Shown: positions 1 to 8,214, counted from the stretch's first letter. The stretch: 30,510 bases of DNA from Flavobacteriia bacterium (GCA_030626085.1 DAOUPQ010000004.1:1-30510), one strand, 5' to 3'. Made by a program: numbers and translations. The notes: generated from the sequence alone by a model not told the origin.

Positions 1-1
1 T

Positions 2-517
2 AAAGGATGGCCAGATGGCAAGAATATGAATAATTCTGGAGGCGCTGTGATATTCCATGGAGAAAAAGATACATTAGTTGCTGGTTGTTATGGTAAAGAT
101 CCTTGGTTATTATCAGGAAGAAAACCTAATGCCCCAAAATTTAGACGAAGAATTGATGTTTCACATGAACAAGACTGGATTAGAGCATGTAAAGAAAATC
201 CTGCAAATCGTGTAGAAACTGCATCTCCTTTTAGTGAAGCTGGCCCATTTAATGAAATGGTTGTTATGGGTGTTTTAGCTGTTCGACTTCAAACATTAAA
301 TAAAAAATTAAGTTGGGATGGTAAAAATATGGCCTTCACAAATATTAATGATAGTGAAAAAATAAAAATTATTGAAAAAGACAATTTTAAAATTCATGAT
401 GGACATCCAACATTTAATAAAGATTATACAGATCCTGTTAGCGCAAATGCATTTGCAGCTGAATTGATCAAACACGATTATAGAAATGGTTGGAAATTAC
501 CAGATATGCCTAAATAA
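2..517 (+). CDS. Gfo/Idh/MocA family oxidoreductase, C-terminal fragment
   Basis: This is the 3' end of a gene that begins before the window. The frame is open from base 2 and stops at a TAA at 515-517, so the Met at 26 is internal. The visible ~171 residues are the C-terminal substrate-binding half of a Gfo/Idh/MocA oxidoreductase as found in Bacteroidota. They include the stretch SHEQDWIRACKENPANRVET, then the PFSEAGPFNEMVVMGVLAVR helix that usually follows it. The NAD(P)-binding Rossmann domain is upstream and not seen. Family members oxidise or reduce sugars, inositols and glycosides, and the substrate cannot be told from this part. The next gene, 36 bp downstream on the same strand, is a DUF1080 protein, a common partner. 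That suggests oxidation of a sugar at C3 followed by cleavage (inference). Confidence 0.85.
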   Translation, partial: KGWPDGKNMNNSGGAVIFHGEKDTLVAGCYGKDPWLLSGRKPNAPKFRRRIDVSHEQDWIRACKENPANRVETASPFSEAGPFNEMVVMGVLAVRLQTLNKKLSWDGKNMAFTNINDSEKIKIIEKDNFKIHDGHPTFNKDYTDPVSANAFAAELIKHDYRNGWKLPDMPK

Positions 518-553
518 TAGAATAAAATAATAATATATTTAAATTTAAGAATA

Positions 554-1309
554 ATGAAATTAAAATTTTTAACACTTAGCTTACTTTTGTTTGCGTTAGT
601 ATCTGCTTTTGAAACAAATGCACAAGCTACTAAAAAGGTTGCGTTGAATACCTTGTCACAAGCAGAAATTAATGATGGTTGGATCTCTCTTTTTGACGGT
701 AAAACATCAAAAGGTTGGAGAGGATATAAATTAGATCATTTTCCTTCCGGATGGCAGATTGTTGATGGGACTATTCATATGATAGGTTCAGGGCGTGGAG
801 AAGCCGGTAGCAAAGAAGGTGGCGATATCATTTATGATAAACAATTTCAAAATTTTACTTTTAGTCTGGAATGGAAGATTTCTGAAGGAGGTAATTCGGG
901 AATTTTTTATCTAGGTGAAGAAAAGCTTGATTATATTTGGAAAACAGCTCCAGAGATGCAAGTATTGGATAATGAAAAACACCCTGATGCTAAATTAGGA
1001 AAAGATGGTAATCGTCAGGCAGGTTCATTATATGATTTAATTCCTGCTAAACCACAAAATGCAAAACCTGTTGGTGAATGGAATAAAATTGAGATTACAG
1101 TTTATAAAGGAACTGTAGTTCATAAACAGAATGGGGTGGTTGTTTTAGAATACCATTTATGGACACCAGAATGGAATAAACTTGTTGCTGGTAGTAAATT
1201 CCCAGGTTTAAATCCTGATTGGGCTGATGTTGCTTCAAAAGGGTATATCGGACTCCAAGATCATGGTGATGATGTTTGGTTTAGAAACATTAAAATAAAA
1301 AAGATGTAA
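554..1309 (+). CDS. Secreted DUF1080 (3-keto-disaccharide hydrolase family) protein
   Basis: A 251-residue protein with an N-terminal signal peptide (positive start MKLK, hydrophobic core to about residue 20, then TNAQA). The mature part is one DUF1080 domain, a concanavalin-like beta jelly roll. The family signatures are visible: LFDGKTSKGWRGY near residue 46, GWQIVDGTIHMIG, the FSLEWKISEGGNSGIFY strand, and the C-terminal GYIGLQDHGDDVWFRNIKIKK. The family is now linked to hydrolysis or lyase-type cleavage of 3-keto-glycosides. That function is family knowledge and is not proven for this protein. It follows the Gfo/Idh/MocA gene by 36 bp and is closed by a strong terminator, so the two probably form the end of one transcript. 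It likely acts in the periplasm or at the cell surface. Confidence 0.88.
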   Translation: MKLKFLTLSLLLFALVSAFETNAQATKKVALNTLSQAEINDGWISLFDGKTSKGWRGYKLDHFPSGWQIVDGTIHMIGSGRGEAGSKEGGDIIYDKQFQNFTFSLEWKISEGGNSGIFYLGEEKLDYIWKTAPEMQVLDNEKHPDAKLGKDGNRQAGSLYDLIPAKPQNAKPVGEWNKIEITVYKGTVVHKQNGVVVLEYHLWTPEWNKLVAGSKFPGLNPDWADVASKGYIGLQDHGDDVWFRNIKIKKM

Positions 1310-1331
1310 TATTTTTAAAATATTTTTTTAT

Positions 1332-1364
1332 AGGTCGCTTGTCTTATACAGGCGACCTTTTTTG
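1332..1364 (+). terminator. Rho-independent terminator after the DUF1080 gene
   Basis: Arms at 1332-1342 and 1348-1358 pair over 11 bp (AGGTCGC with GCGACCT, then one T-G wobble, then TGT with ACA). The loop is 5 nt and a run of T follows. It sits 22 bp after the DUF1080 stop codon. Confidence 0.9.
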
Positions 1365-1453
1365 TATAAATATTTTATAAACTATCCCTGATAAAAACAT
1401 ATTATCATGCTGGTTTGATTGATTTTTAATTTACTTTGCAAAAAACCATTTTA

Positions 1454-3307
1454 GTGAATTACCAGTCAGTTGAAAATATTTCAAAATCTTATGGAGAAAG
1501 AGTATTATTTGAAAATATTTCTTTTGGAATAAATAAAGATCAAAAAATCGCTCTTGTTGCAAAAAACGGAACAGGTAAAACTACGCTGCTAAATATTATT
1601 ACAGGTGTTGACACCCCTGATAGCGGACAAATCATTTCCCGTAAAGGCTTAAAAATAGCCTACTTATCACAAAAAGAATATCTCAATGAAAATTTAACCA
1701 TTGAGCAAACTATTTTTAATTCGGATAACGAAATATTAAAAATAATTGAACAGTATGAAAATGCTTTAAAAAATCCTGAAGATAGTGAAACCTATCAAAA
1801 AGCATTTGAATTGATGGAGCAAAATCATGCTTGGGATTTTGAAACACAATACAAACAAATTCTTTTTAAACTAAAATTAAATGAATTAGATAAAAAGGTA
1901 TCTACACTTTCTGGAGGTCAAAAAAAGCGTTTATCACTCGCAGTTGTTTTATTAAATAATCCAGATCTTTTAATTTTAGATGAACCCACAAACCATTTAG
2001 ATCTGGAAATGATCGAATGGTTTGAATCATTCTTAACAAAAGAAAAGTTAACCCTTTATATGGTTACCCATGACCGTTATTTTTTAGAACGAGTTTGTAA
2101 TGAGATCATGGAATTAGACCAGGGGAACCTGTATCGATACAAAGGCAATTATTCCTATTTTTTACAAAAAAGAGAAGAACGAATTGCTCATGAACACCTT
2201 GTTGTTGATAAAGCAAAAAATTTGTTTAAAAAAGAATTAGATTGGATGCGTCGTCAACCTAAAGCTCGTACTACCAAATCAAAATCTCGTATAGACGATT
2301 TTTACAAGATCAAAGAAAAAGCATCTCAAAGGAGAAAAGATCATAAAATACAATTAGAGATCAATATGGAACGCTTAGGGAGTAAGATTGTTGAGTTGCA
2401 TCATATTAACAAGTCTTTTGATGAAAAACTAATTATTAGTAATTTCGATTACGTTTTTAAGCGAGGGGAAAGAATAGGAATTATTGGTAAGAACGGAACT
2501 GGAAAATCGACCCTTTTAAATATCATTACTGGAAATATTCCTGTTGATTCAGGGAAAGTTATTGTCGGTGAAACGATTAAATTTGGTTATTATACTCAAA
2601 GTGGTATTCAAATAAATGAAGGTCAAAAAGTTATTGATGTCATTAAAGAGTTTGGTGAATATATTCCATTAACTAAGGGGAGAAAGATCAGTGCCGGACA
2701 ATTGTTGGAAAGGTTTTTATTCGACAATAAAAAACAATATGACTTTGTTGAAAAATTATCAGGAGGTGAGTTAAAACGTCTGTTTTTATGTACCGTTTTA
2801 ATTCAAAATCCGAATTTTATCATTTTAGATGAGCCAACCAATGATTTGGATATTGTTACACTAAATATTTTAGAAGATTTTTTATTGGATTTTCCGGGAA
2901 ATCTATTGGTAGTTTCTCACGATCGATATTTTATGGATAAAATTATTGATCATCTCTTTATTTTTGAGAATGATGGAAAAATAACTGGTTTTCCTGGAAA
3001 CTATTCTGATTATCGAATTTATAAGGATTCGAATCCGGCAATTACGGAAAATGTCAAAAAAGAAGATTCTAGAAAAAAAGCTCCGATAGAGGGTCAGTTG
3101 TCATTTATAGAAAAACGCGAATTTAATAAATTGGAAAAAAAGATCGCCAGTTTAGAAAAGAAAAAGGCATCAATTGAAGAGCAGTTTATAAATGACGAAA
3201 TTACACCTGAAAAGATAAATGAAACCTCTTTAAAATTGCGAGAAATTATTGATGAATTGGAAGAAAAGGAAGAGCGTTGGTTGGAATTATCTATGAAAAT
3301 GGAATGA
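1454..3307 (+). CDS. ABC-F family ATPase (Uup-like)
   Basis: A soluble protein of about 617 residues with two ABC ATPase domains and no membrane segments, the architecture of ABC-F ribosome-associated factors. Domain 1 has Walker A AKNGTGKTT (near residue 36), signature LSGGQ and Walker B LLILDEPTNHLD. Domain 2 has GKNGTGKST, signature LSGGE and FIILDEPTNDLD. The interdomain linker carries the basic stretch WMRRQPKARTTKSKSR. A C-terminal charged coiled coil (from about residue 555) points to the Uup branch rather than EttA. The start is taken as the GTG at 1454, giving MNYQSVENIS, the usual N-terminus of these proteins. A TTG at 1436 is in frame but overlaps a promoter-like TTACTTTG at 1431-1438. 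It probably acts on ribosomes; an antibiotic-resistance role cannot be inferred. Confidence 0.9.
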   Translation: MNYQSVENISKSYGERVLFENISFGINKDQKIALVAKNGTGKTTLLNIITGVDTPDSGQIISRKGLKIAYLSQKEYLNENLTIEQTIFNSDNEILKIIEQYENALKNPEDSETYQKAFELMEQNHAWDFETQYKQILFKLKLNELDKKVSTLSGGQKKRLSLAVVLLNNPDLLILDEPTNHLDLEMIEWFESFLTKEKLTLYMVTHDRYFLERVCNEIMELDQGNLYRYKGNYSYFLQKREERIAHEHLVVDKAKNLFKKELDWMRRQPKARTTKSKSRIDDFYKIKEKASQRRKDHKIQLEINMERLGSKIVELHHINKSFDEKLIISNFDYVFKRGERIGIIGKNGTGKSTLLNIITGNIPVDSGKVIVGETIKFGYYTQSGIQINEGQKVIDVIKEFGEYIPLTKGRKISAGQLLERFLFDNKKQYDFVEKLSGGELKRLFLCTVLIQNPNFIILDEPTNDLDIVTLNILEDFLLDFPGNLLVVSHDRYFMDKIIDHLFIFENDGKITGFPGNYSDYRIYKDSNPAITENVKKEDSRKKAPIEGQLSFIEKREFNKLEKKIASLEKKKASIEEQFINDEITPEKINETSLKLREIIDELEEKEERWLELSMKME

Positions 3308-3325
3308 TAAAACAGATTCATAATT

Positions 3326-3333
3326 TAATTTTG
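3326..3333 (+). promoter_or_regulatory. Putative -7 promoter element for the phospholipase gene
   Basis: TAATTTTG matches the Bacteroidota -7 consensus TAnnTTTG in all fixed positions and lies 12 bp before the phospholipase start codon. No clear -33 TTG is visible at the expected distance, so the element is tentative. Confidence 0.4.
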
Positions 3334-3345
3334 AAAATATATACA

Positions 3346-4254
3346 ATGAGAATTTTTATCCTTATAATTCTCCTTTTAATGGTTAATTTAAGTGTGCGAT
3401 CACAGGGATTATTTAAAAAAAATAAAGATACTTATTCTTTATCTGAAAGTTGGCAAATTAACGATACGTTAACCAACCAAAAGGATTTATTCAAATTTAA
3501 GACTTACAAGCCCCTTTATATTTTATTTGCAAATTATACGAATAATGTCAATGAGCTGCCTACTAGTGATAACCCGGATAATGTTGTGCCAGAACCTCTG
3601 CCATTGGGTGATACAGAGCTAAAATTCCAGATCAGTTTTAAAACAATGGCATTAAAAAATATTTTTGGAAATAGAATTGGTGGTGATATTTGGATAGGGT
3701 ACTCACAAACTTCAAGATGGCAGGTTTATAATAAATCTCAATCCAGACCTTTTAGAGAAACAAATTACGAACCTGAGGTAATGTTACTTGTACCCACTCC
3801 GTATAAAATTTTTGGTATTAATGGTGTTTTTGCTGGAATTGGATATAACCATCAAAGTAATGGGAGCTCTAACCCTTTATCAAGAAGCTGGCATAGAATT
3901 ATCATGCAATTTGGCTGGGAAACAAATGATTTGAGTATTGTGTTACGCCCTTGGTGGAGACTTCAAGAAAAACCTGAGTTAGATAATAACCCGGGTATTG
4001 AAAATTATATTGGTAGAGGTGATCTTATGGTGGCGTATGAAAAAGGGAGACATGATATAAGTTTGATTGGCCGGCATTCAATGCGATCTGGCGATGATAA
4101 TCATGGTAGTTTACAAATGGATTATGCGTTTAGAATTTATGATTACTTAAAACTCCATTTACAGGTTTTTCATGGTTATGGCGAAAGTCTGATCGATTAT
4201 AACCACAAACAAACTATAGTTGGTATTGGTGTCTCTTTGGTGGAGTGGAGGTAA
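3346..4254 (+). CDS. pldA: Outer-membrane phospholipase A (PldA/OmpLA family)
   Basis: About 302 residues with a signal peptide ending near VRSQ (residue 20). The rest is a beta-barrel outer-membrane phospholipase of the OmpLA family, which hydrolyses acyl chains of misplaced phospholipids in the outer leaflet. Seen motifs are PFRETNYEPEVML (residue 135 on), GYNHQSNGSSNPLSRSWHRI (167-186), and the C-terminal GYGESLIDYNHKQTIVGIGV. By alignment to E. coli PldA from memory, the catalytic His142 and Ser144 correspond to His169 and Ser171. The third catalytic residue, Asn156, is replaced by His183. The ATG at 3346 is chosen because it starts the signal peptide; the frame is open to 3277 but that overlaps the ABC-F gene. 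It lies 38 bp after the ABC-F stop and has its own promoter-like motif. Confidence 0.92.
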   Translation: MRIFILIILLLMVNLSVRSQGLFKKNKDTYSLSESWQINDTLTNQKDLFKFKTYKPLYILFANYTNNVNELPTSDNPDNVVPEPLPLGDTELKFQISFKTMALKNIFGNRIGGDIWIGYSQTSRWQVYNKSQSRPFRETNYEPEVMLLVPTPYKIFGINGVFAGIGYNHQSNGSSNPLSRSWHRIIMQFGWETNDLSIVLRPWWRLQEKPELDNNPGIENYIGRGDLMVAYEKGRHDISLIGRHSMRSGDDNHGSLQMDYAFRIYDYLKLHLQVFHGYGESLIDYNHKQTIVGIGVSLVEWR

Positions 4255-4296
4255 TATCCCTAAAAGTGTGTAAATAAAAACAAACCAATTTATTTA

Positions 4297-4785
4297 TCAA
4301 GGATAATAAACTGTTTCTAATTTCTTTATTCCACTTATTTTGTAATAGTATTCTTTTCCTTTAACATTGTAAAGCAAAACAGCCTCATCCTCTTTGAGAT
4401 CAAAGGGTATGTTTTTTGTTTTTACAGGAACCGGATTACCAAACTCATCTTTTGGATCTTTAGACATTTTTAACCTTGCTTTATCAGAATCTATAGTTGC
4501 AATTCTCAAAAAAATATTAAAAATATTACTATTAAATTCAGCAACTATTTTTTCTTCTCTATTTTGAAAAAAAATAGTATCAAAATGTAAAGGAGATAAA
4601 TCGTATTTACCTCTTAAAACCAAATTTGTACCACTTGACCCTTCTTTTCCACCTACCCAATGTTGATATGTTTTTTCAGTAATAGTAAAAGGAACTTTTT
4701 TTTGAATTACACTATCTTGAGATTTACATTGGGTTAAACTAAAAGTAGTTAAAATCAAAACAAACAATAAAGATATTTTATACAT
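4297..4785 (-). CDS. Small hypothetical lipoprotein
   Basis: A 162-residue protein I do not recognise. The N-terminus is a signal peptide of lipoprotein type: MYKI, a hydrophobic core, then LTQC with Cys20 as the probable lipidated residue, followed by KSQ. The Gln at -1 is unusual for a strict lipobox but is tolerated in loosely defined Bacteroidota signals. The mature part is mostly short beta-like stretches with many charged residues (for example LFYNV-type strands and a YYYKISGIKKLE segment near the end). There are no recognisable catalytic motifs. It starts 15 bp after the PurF-like gene on the same strand, so it is probably co-transcribed with the PfkB kinase and PurF-like genes. A link to their function is not evident. 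Confidence 0.7.
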   Translation of the reverse strand: MYKISLLFVLILTTFSLTQCKSQDSVIQKKVPFTITEKTYQHWVGGKEGSSGTNLVLRGKYDLSPLHFDTIFFQNREEKIVAEFNSNIFNIFLRIATIDSDKARLKMSKDPKDEFGNPVPVKTKNIPFDLKEDEAVLLYNVKGKEYYYKISGIKKLETVYYP

Positions 4786-4800
4786 TTTATATAAATTTAA

Positions 4801-6693
4801 TTAATATGCTCTTTCTTTTTTCCCCTCATAGAAATTCATAAACGCTCTGTTTACAACTTTTATTCCACCTTTTGTAGGGTAATCTCCGGTAAAATACCAA
4901 TCTCCTAAATGATTAGGACATGCCTTATGTAAATTTTCAATAGATTGGTAAATTATTCTAATTTCTGATTTAATATCTTTTGTTTTTAATAGTTCAGATA
5001 TTTTGTTTGAAATTTCATCAGCTGTAAAAGGGGCATACACCTCTTTCACGTAATTTATTGGATTAGGATTGTCAATATTGGTTTTACATTTTTTATAAAC
5101 CTCATCTAAAATATGATAATTATCGGTGTCTTTTAAGAGGGCTAAATTTGCCTTAAAAGCGATAAAATCTTCTAGATTTGCCATGTCTATACCGTAACAA
5201 TCAGGATAACGTATTTGTGGGGCAGAAGACACAACAATAATTTTTTTAGGATTTAATCTATCTAAAATTTTAATAATACTCTTTTTTAAGGTAGTGCCTC
5301 TAACGATACTATCATCAATAATAACCAAATTATCAGTTGGTTTTACTACTCCATATGTAACATCATAAACGTGGGCAACTAGATCATTTCTGCTATTATC
5401 ATCAGCAATGAAGGTTCGTAATTTTGCATCTTTAATGGCAATTTTTTCAATTCGGGGTCTTATAGAGAGTAGGTCTGATAGATCTTTTGCCGGGATACTT
5501 CGTTTACCCTTGAGTATTACATTTAATTTATGTTGATTTAAATAATCTTCTGCGGCTTCTGACAAACCAAAAAAAGATGTTTCAGCAGTATTAGGGATAT
5601 ATGAAAAAACAGTATTTTTAATATCATTTTGGATACATTCTAATACTTTAGGGAATATATATTTACCTAAATTTTTACGCTCTTCATAAATAGAAGCATC
5701 GCTACCTCTTGAAAAATATATTCGTTCAAAAGAACAAGCTTTATCTGGCATTTGCTCTTTTATTTGCTCTACATTTGTAGTGCCATCTTTTTTAATGATT
5801 AATGCATGTGCTCGTTCTAATTCTTTGACATCTTCTATGGCTACATTAAATACAGTTTGAATTACAGGTCTTTCAGAAGCAACAACAACAACCTCATCGT
5901 CTTTATAATAGAAAGCGGGACGTATTCCGGAAGGATCACGAAAAACAAAAGCATCTCCATGCCCTAATATTCCTGTAATAGCATATCCACCATCCCAATT
6001 CTTTGAAGCTCTTCTTAAAAGATTTGCCACGTCAACATTTTTTGCAATTAGTGATGAAGCATCTTTTTTGCTGATTCCTTCATTTTTGAATTTATCGTAT
6101 AATTGTTGCACTTCATCATCTAAAAAATGACCAATTTTCTCCATTATTGTAACAGTATCGGTATTTTCTTTTGGATGCTGGCCAAGTTCAATAAGTTCTT
6201 GTAATAATTCATTTGAATTGGTCATATTGAAATTTCCTGCAACGATCAAATTTTTATGTTGCCAATTATTTTGGCGTAAAAAGGGATGTACACTTTCAAT
6301 ACTATTTTTACCAAAAGTTCCATATCTGACATGACCTAGAAACAAATTACCTACGTAAGGCATATTTTGAAGTTGCCAATCTATGTCATTGGTTTTATCA
6401 GGGTTTTCTTTCAGCACTCCATTGAGTCTGGCATTGATCTTAGCAAAAATATCTTGTATTGGTTGTTGGCTATTTGATCGGATTCGGCTCATATACCGTG
6501 TTCCGGGGTTAACATCAAATTTAATACTTGCAAAACCAGCACCATCCTGACCGCGATTGTGTTGCTTTTCCATTAGTAAATACATTTTATTAATACCATA
6601 AAAAGCAGTACCATATTTATCTTTGTAGTATTGCAAAGGTTTTAATAATCTTACTAAAGCAATTCCGCATTCATGTTTGATAGCATCACTCAT
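4801..6693 (-). CDS. PurF-like amidophosphoribosyltransferase, long Bacteroidota form
   Basis: A 630-residue class II glutamine amidotransferase joined to a type I phosphoribosyltransferase domain. The glutaminase nucleophile is expected to be Cys9 in HECGIAL, exposed after removal of an 8-residue propeptide. Further glutaminase motifs are NRGQDGAG (46-53), GHVRYGTFG (120-128) and AGNFNMTN. The PRPP loop IDDSIVRGTT (459-468) and SSAPQIRYPDCYGIDM are intact, so the enzyme should be active. The family makes phosphoribosylamine from PRPP and glutamine, the first step of purine synthesis. It is about 125 residues longer than E. coli PurF, with extra sequence around residues 60-115 and 190-225. 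It lacks the C-terminal CxxC pair of the Fe-S type. No other purine gene is nearby; the upstream partner is a PfkB kinase 24 bp away. It may be the purine enzyme or a paralogue with another job. Confidence 0.85.
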   Translation of the reverse strand: MSDAIKHECGIALVRLLKPLQYYKDKYGTAFYGINKMYLLMEKQHNRGQDGAGFASIKFDVNPGTRYMSRIRSNSQQPIQDIFAKINARLNGVLKENPDKTNDIDWQLQNMPYVGNLFLGHVRYGTFGKNSIESVHPFLRQNNWQHKNLIVAGNFNMTNSNELLQELIELGQHPKENTDTVTIMEKIGHFLDDEVQQLYDKFKNEGISKKDASSLIAKNVDVANLLRRASKNWDGGYAITGILGHGDAFVFRDPSGIRPAFYYKDDEVVVVASERPVIQTVFNVAIEDVKELERAHALIIKKDGTTNVEQIKEQMPDKACSFERIYFSRGSDASIYEERKNLGKYIFPKVLECIQNDIKNTVFSYIPNTAETSFFGLSEAAEDYLNQHKLNVILKGKRSIPAKDLSDLLSIRPRIEKIAIKDAKLRTFIADDNSRNDLVAHVYDVTYGVVKPTDNLVIIDDSIVRGTTLKKSIIKILDRLNPKKIIVVSSAPQIRYPDCYGIDMANLEDFIAFKANLALLKDTDNYHILDEVYKKCKTNIDNPNPINYVKEVYAPFTADEISNKISELLKTKDIKSEIRIIYQSIENLHKACPNHLGDWYFTGDYPTKGGIKVVNRAFMNFYEGKKERAY

Positions 6694-6717
6694 TACAGAA
6701 ATAGGTTAAGTGTTAAA

Positions 6718-7644
6718 TTAATGTAACTCAATTTCAAATTGAGTTAATTGTTTAAAATCTTGTAATCTATCTTGAACCTCTTTTTTTGTTAGATCTTCCA
6801 TTTGCCTTGTACCAAATTTTTCAACGCTAAAAGAAGCTAAATTTGATCCATAAATTATGGCTCGTTTCATATTTTCAAAAGAAATATCACGAGTACTGGC
6901 CAAATAACCAATAAACCCTCCGGCAAAAGTATCTCCGGCACCTGTTGGATCAAAAACATCTTCTAAAGGTAGAGCGGGAGCAAAGAACACATTTTTTTTG
7001 TTAAACAATAGTGCACCGTGTTCTCCTTTTTTAATAATAACATATTCTGGTCCCATTTTGTGAATCTTATGTGCGGCTCTAACTAGTGAATATTCACCAC
7101 TAAGTTGCCTTGCTTCTTCATCATTAATAGTAATTACATCAATTTTTTTAATAACCTCAATTAATTCATCCCAAGTATTATCCATCCAAAAATTCATAGT
7201 ATCCAAAACCACTAATTTTGGTCGCTTAGAAATTTGTTTAATTACGGACATTTGTACTGATGGATGTAAATTTCCTAACATCAAAAAATCAGGGTTTTGA
7301 AATTTTTTCGGCACAACAGGTTTAAAATCTGCTAAAACATTTAATTCTGTTGTTAAAGTGTCACGCGTATTTAAGTCGTTGTGATATTTGCCTCTCCAAA
7401 AAAAAGTTTTACCATTCTTTACAATTTCGATACCGGTTGTATCAATATTTTTACTGTTGAGCATTTCTAAATATCCTTTAGGAAAATCACCTCCTACTAT
7501 AGATACTATACCTGATTCAACATTAAATTGTGAAGCAGCCAACCCAATATATGTGGCAGCGCCACCCAAAATTTTTTCTGTTTTTCCAAAAGGAGTTTCA
7601 ATAGCATCAAAAGCTACTGTTCCAACAATTAAAAGTTTACTCAT
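6718..7644 (-). CDS. PfkB family sugar/nucleoside kinase
   Basis: A 308-residue kinase of the ribokinase/PfkB superfamily. The N-terminal GG motif (ILGGAATYIGLA, residues 25-36) binds the substrate sugar. The C-terminal signature DPTGAGDTFAGGF (232-244) holds the anion hole and the catalytic base Asp238. Substrate could be ribose, adenosine or another nucleoside, or a hexose; the sequence alone does not decide it. It is the first gene of a minus-strand run with the PurF-like gene (24 bp gap) and a lipoprotein gene. Pairing with a PRPP-using enzyme makes a ribose or nucleoside substrate attractive (inference). A good -7 element lies 23 bp upstream of the start codon. Confidence 0.88.
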   Translation of the reverse strand: MSKLLIVGTVAFDAIETPFGKTEKILGGAATYIGLAASQFNVESGIVSIVGGDFPKGYLEMLNSKNIDTTGIEIVKNGKTFFWRGKYHNDLNTRDTLTTELNVLADFKPVVPKKFQNPDFLMLGNLHPSVQMSVIKQISKRPKLVVLDTMNFWMDNTWDELIEVIKKIDVITINDEEARQLSGEYSLVRAAHKIHKMGPEYVIIKKGEHGALLFNKKNVFFAPALPLEDVFDPTGAGDTFAGGFIGYLASTRDISFENMKRAIIYGSNLASFSVEKFGTRQMEDLTKKEVQDRLQDFKQLTQFEIELH

Positions 7645-7659
7645 TATGCAGTATTTGTT

Positions 7660-7675
7660 TAAATTTGCAAAAATA
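7660..7675. promoter_or_regulatory. Abutting opposed -7 elements between pfkB-family gene and sufE
   Basis: On the plus strand TAAATTTG occupies 7660-7667. On the minus strand TATTTTTG occupies 7675-7668. Both match TAnnTTTG fully. The minus element fits the PfkB gene with a leader of roughly 17 nt; the plus element would give sufE a leader of about 70 nt. No clear -33 TTG is seen for either, so they are candidates only. Confidence 0.4.
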
Positions 7676-7746
7676 AATATTATAAGTTTATAAAAATAGT
7701 AAACATATAATTAATAAAATTGAATTTTTAATTTCATTAATATAAT

Positions 7747-8169
7747 ATGACAATCAAAGAAATACAAAATGAGATAATTGACGAATTTTCAATATTTGAC
7801 GATTGGATGGAACGTTATGATTATATCATAGAATTAGGAAAATCACTTTCTTATATGGATGATGAATATAAAACGGAAGACAATTTGATTAACGGATGTC
7901 AATCTAAAGTGTGGCTTAAAACAGAATTAGAAGATGGCAAATTGATTTTCAAAGCAGATGGAGACGCAATTCTTACCAAAGGAATTGTAGCTTTATTGTT
8001 AAGAGTTTTTTCTAATCAAACACCAAAAGATATTTTGGAAAACGAATTATTTTTTGTTGATGAAATTAGTTTAAAAGAGCATTTATCCCCAACAAGAGCA
8101 AATGGTTTGGTATCTATGATCAAACAATTTAAATTATATGCCCTGGTTTATCAGTCAAAATTATCTTAA
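7747..8169 (+). CDS. sufE: SufE family sulfur acceptor protein
   Basis: A 140-residue SufE protein. It takes persulfide sulfur from the cysteine desulfurase SufS and passes it to the SufBCD scaffold for Fe-S cluster assembly in the cytoplasm. The catalytic Cys51 sits in the conserved NGCQSKVW motif (residues 49-56). The C-terminal LSPTRANGLVSMI is also typical, and the length matches the family. It is followed 45 bp downstream by a DUF59/SufT-like gene. In many Bacteroidota these two lie at the end of the suf operon; here sufBCDS are not in the window, so the pair is detached or transcribed on its own. Confidence 0.93.
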   Translation: MTIKEIQNEIIDEFSIFDDWMERYDYIIELGKSLSYMDDEYKTEDNLINGCQSKVWLKTELEDGKLIFKADGDAILTKGIVALLLRVFSNQTPKDILENELFFVDEISLKEHLSPTRANGLVSMIKQFKLYALVYQSKLS

Positions 8170-8175
8170 TTATAT

Positions 8176-8183
8176 TATATTTG
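8176..8183 (+). promoter_or_regulatory. Putative -7 promoter element before the SufT-like gene
   Basis: TATATTTG fits TAnnTTTG exactly and lies 31 bp before the SufT-like start. No -33 TTG is evident. The gene may also be read through from sufE. Confidence 0.35.
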
Positions 8184-8214
8184 TCCTTATTTAGAATCAT
8201 TTTAAAGAGTGTAA

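Noticed and set aside
1436..1453. TTG start six codons upstream for the ABC-F protein
   Set aside because: It overlaps the promoter-like TTACTTTG and adds residues that the family does not have.
4255..4296. Possible shared terminator between the phospholipase and lipoprotein genes
   Set aside because: Only a 5-bp AT stem (TTATC with GATAA) can be formed; not convincing.
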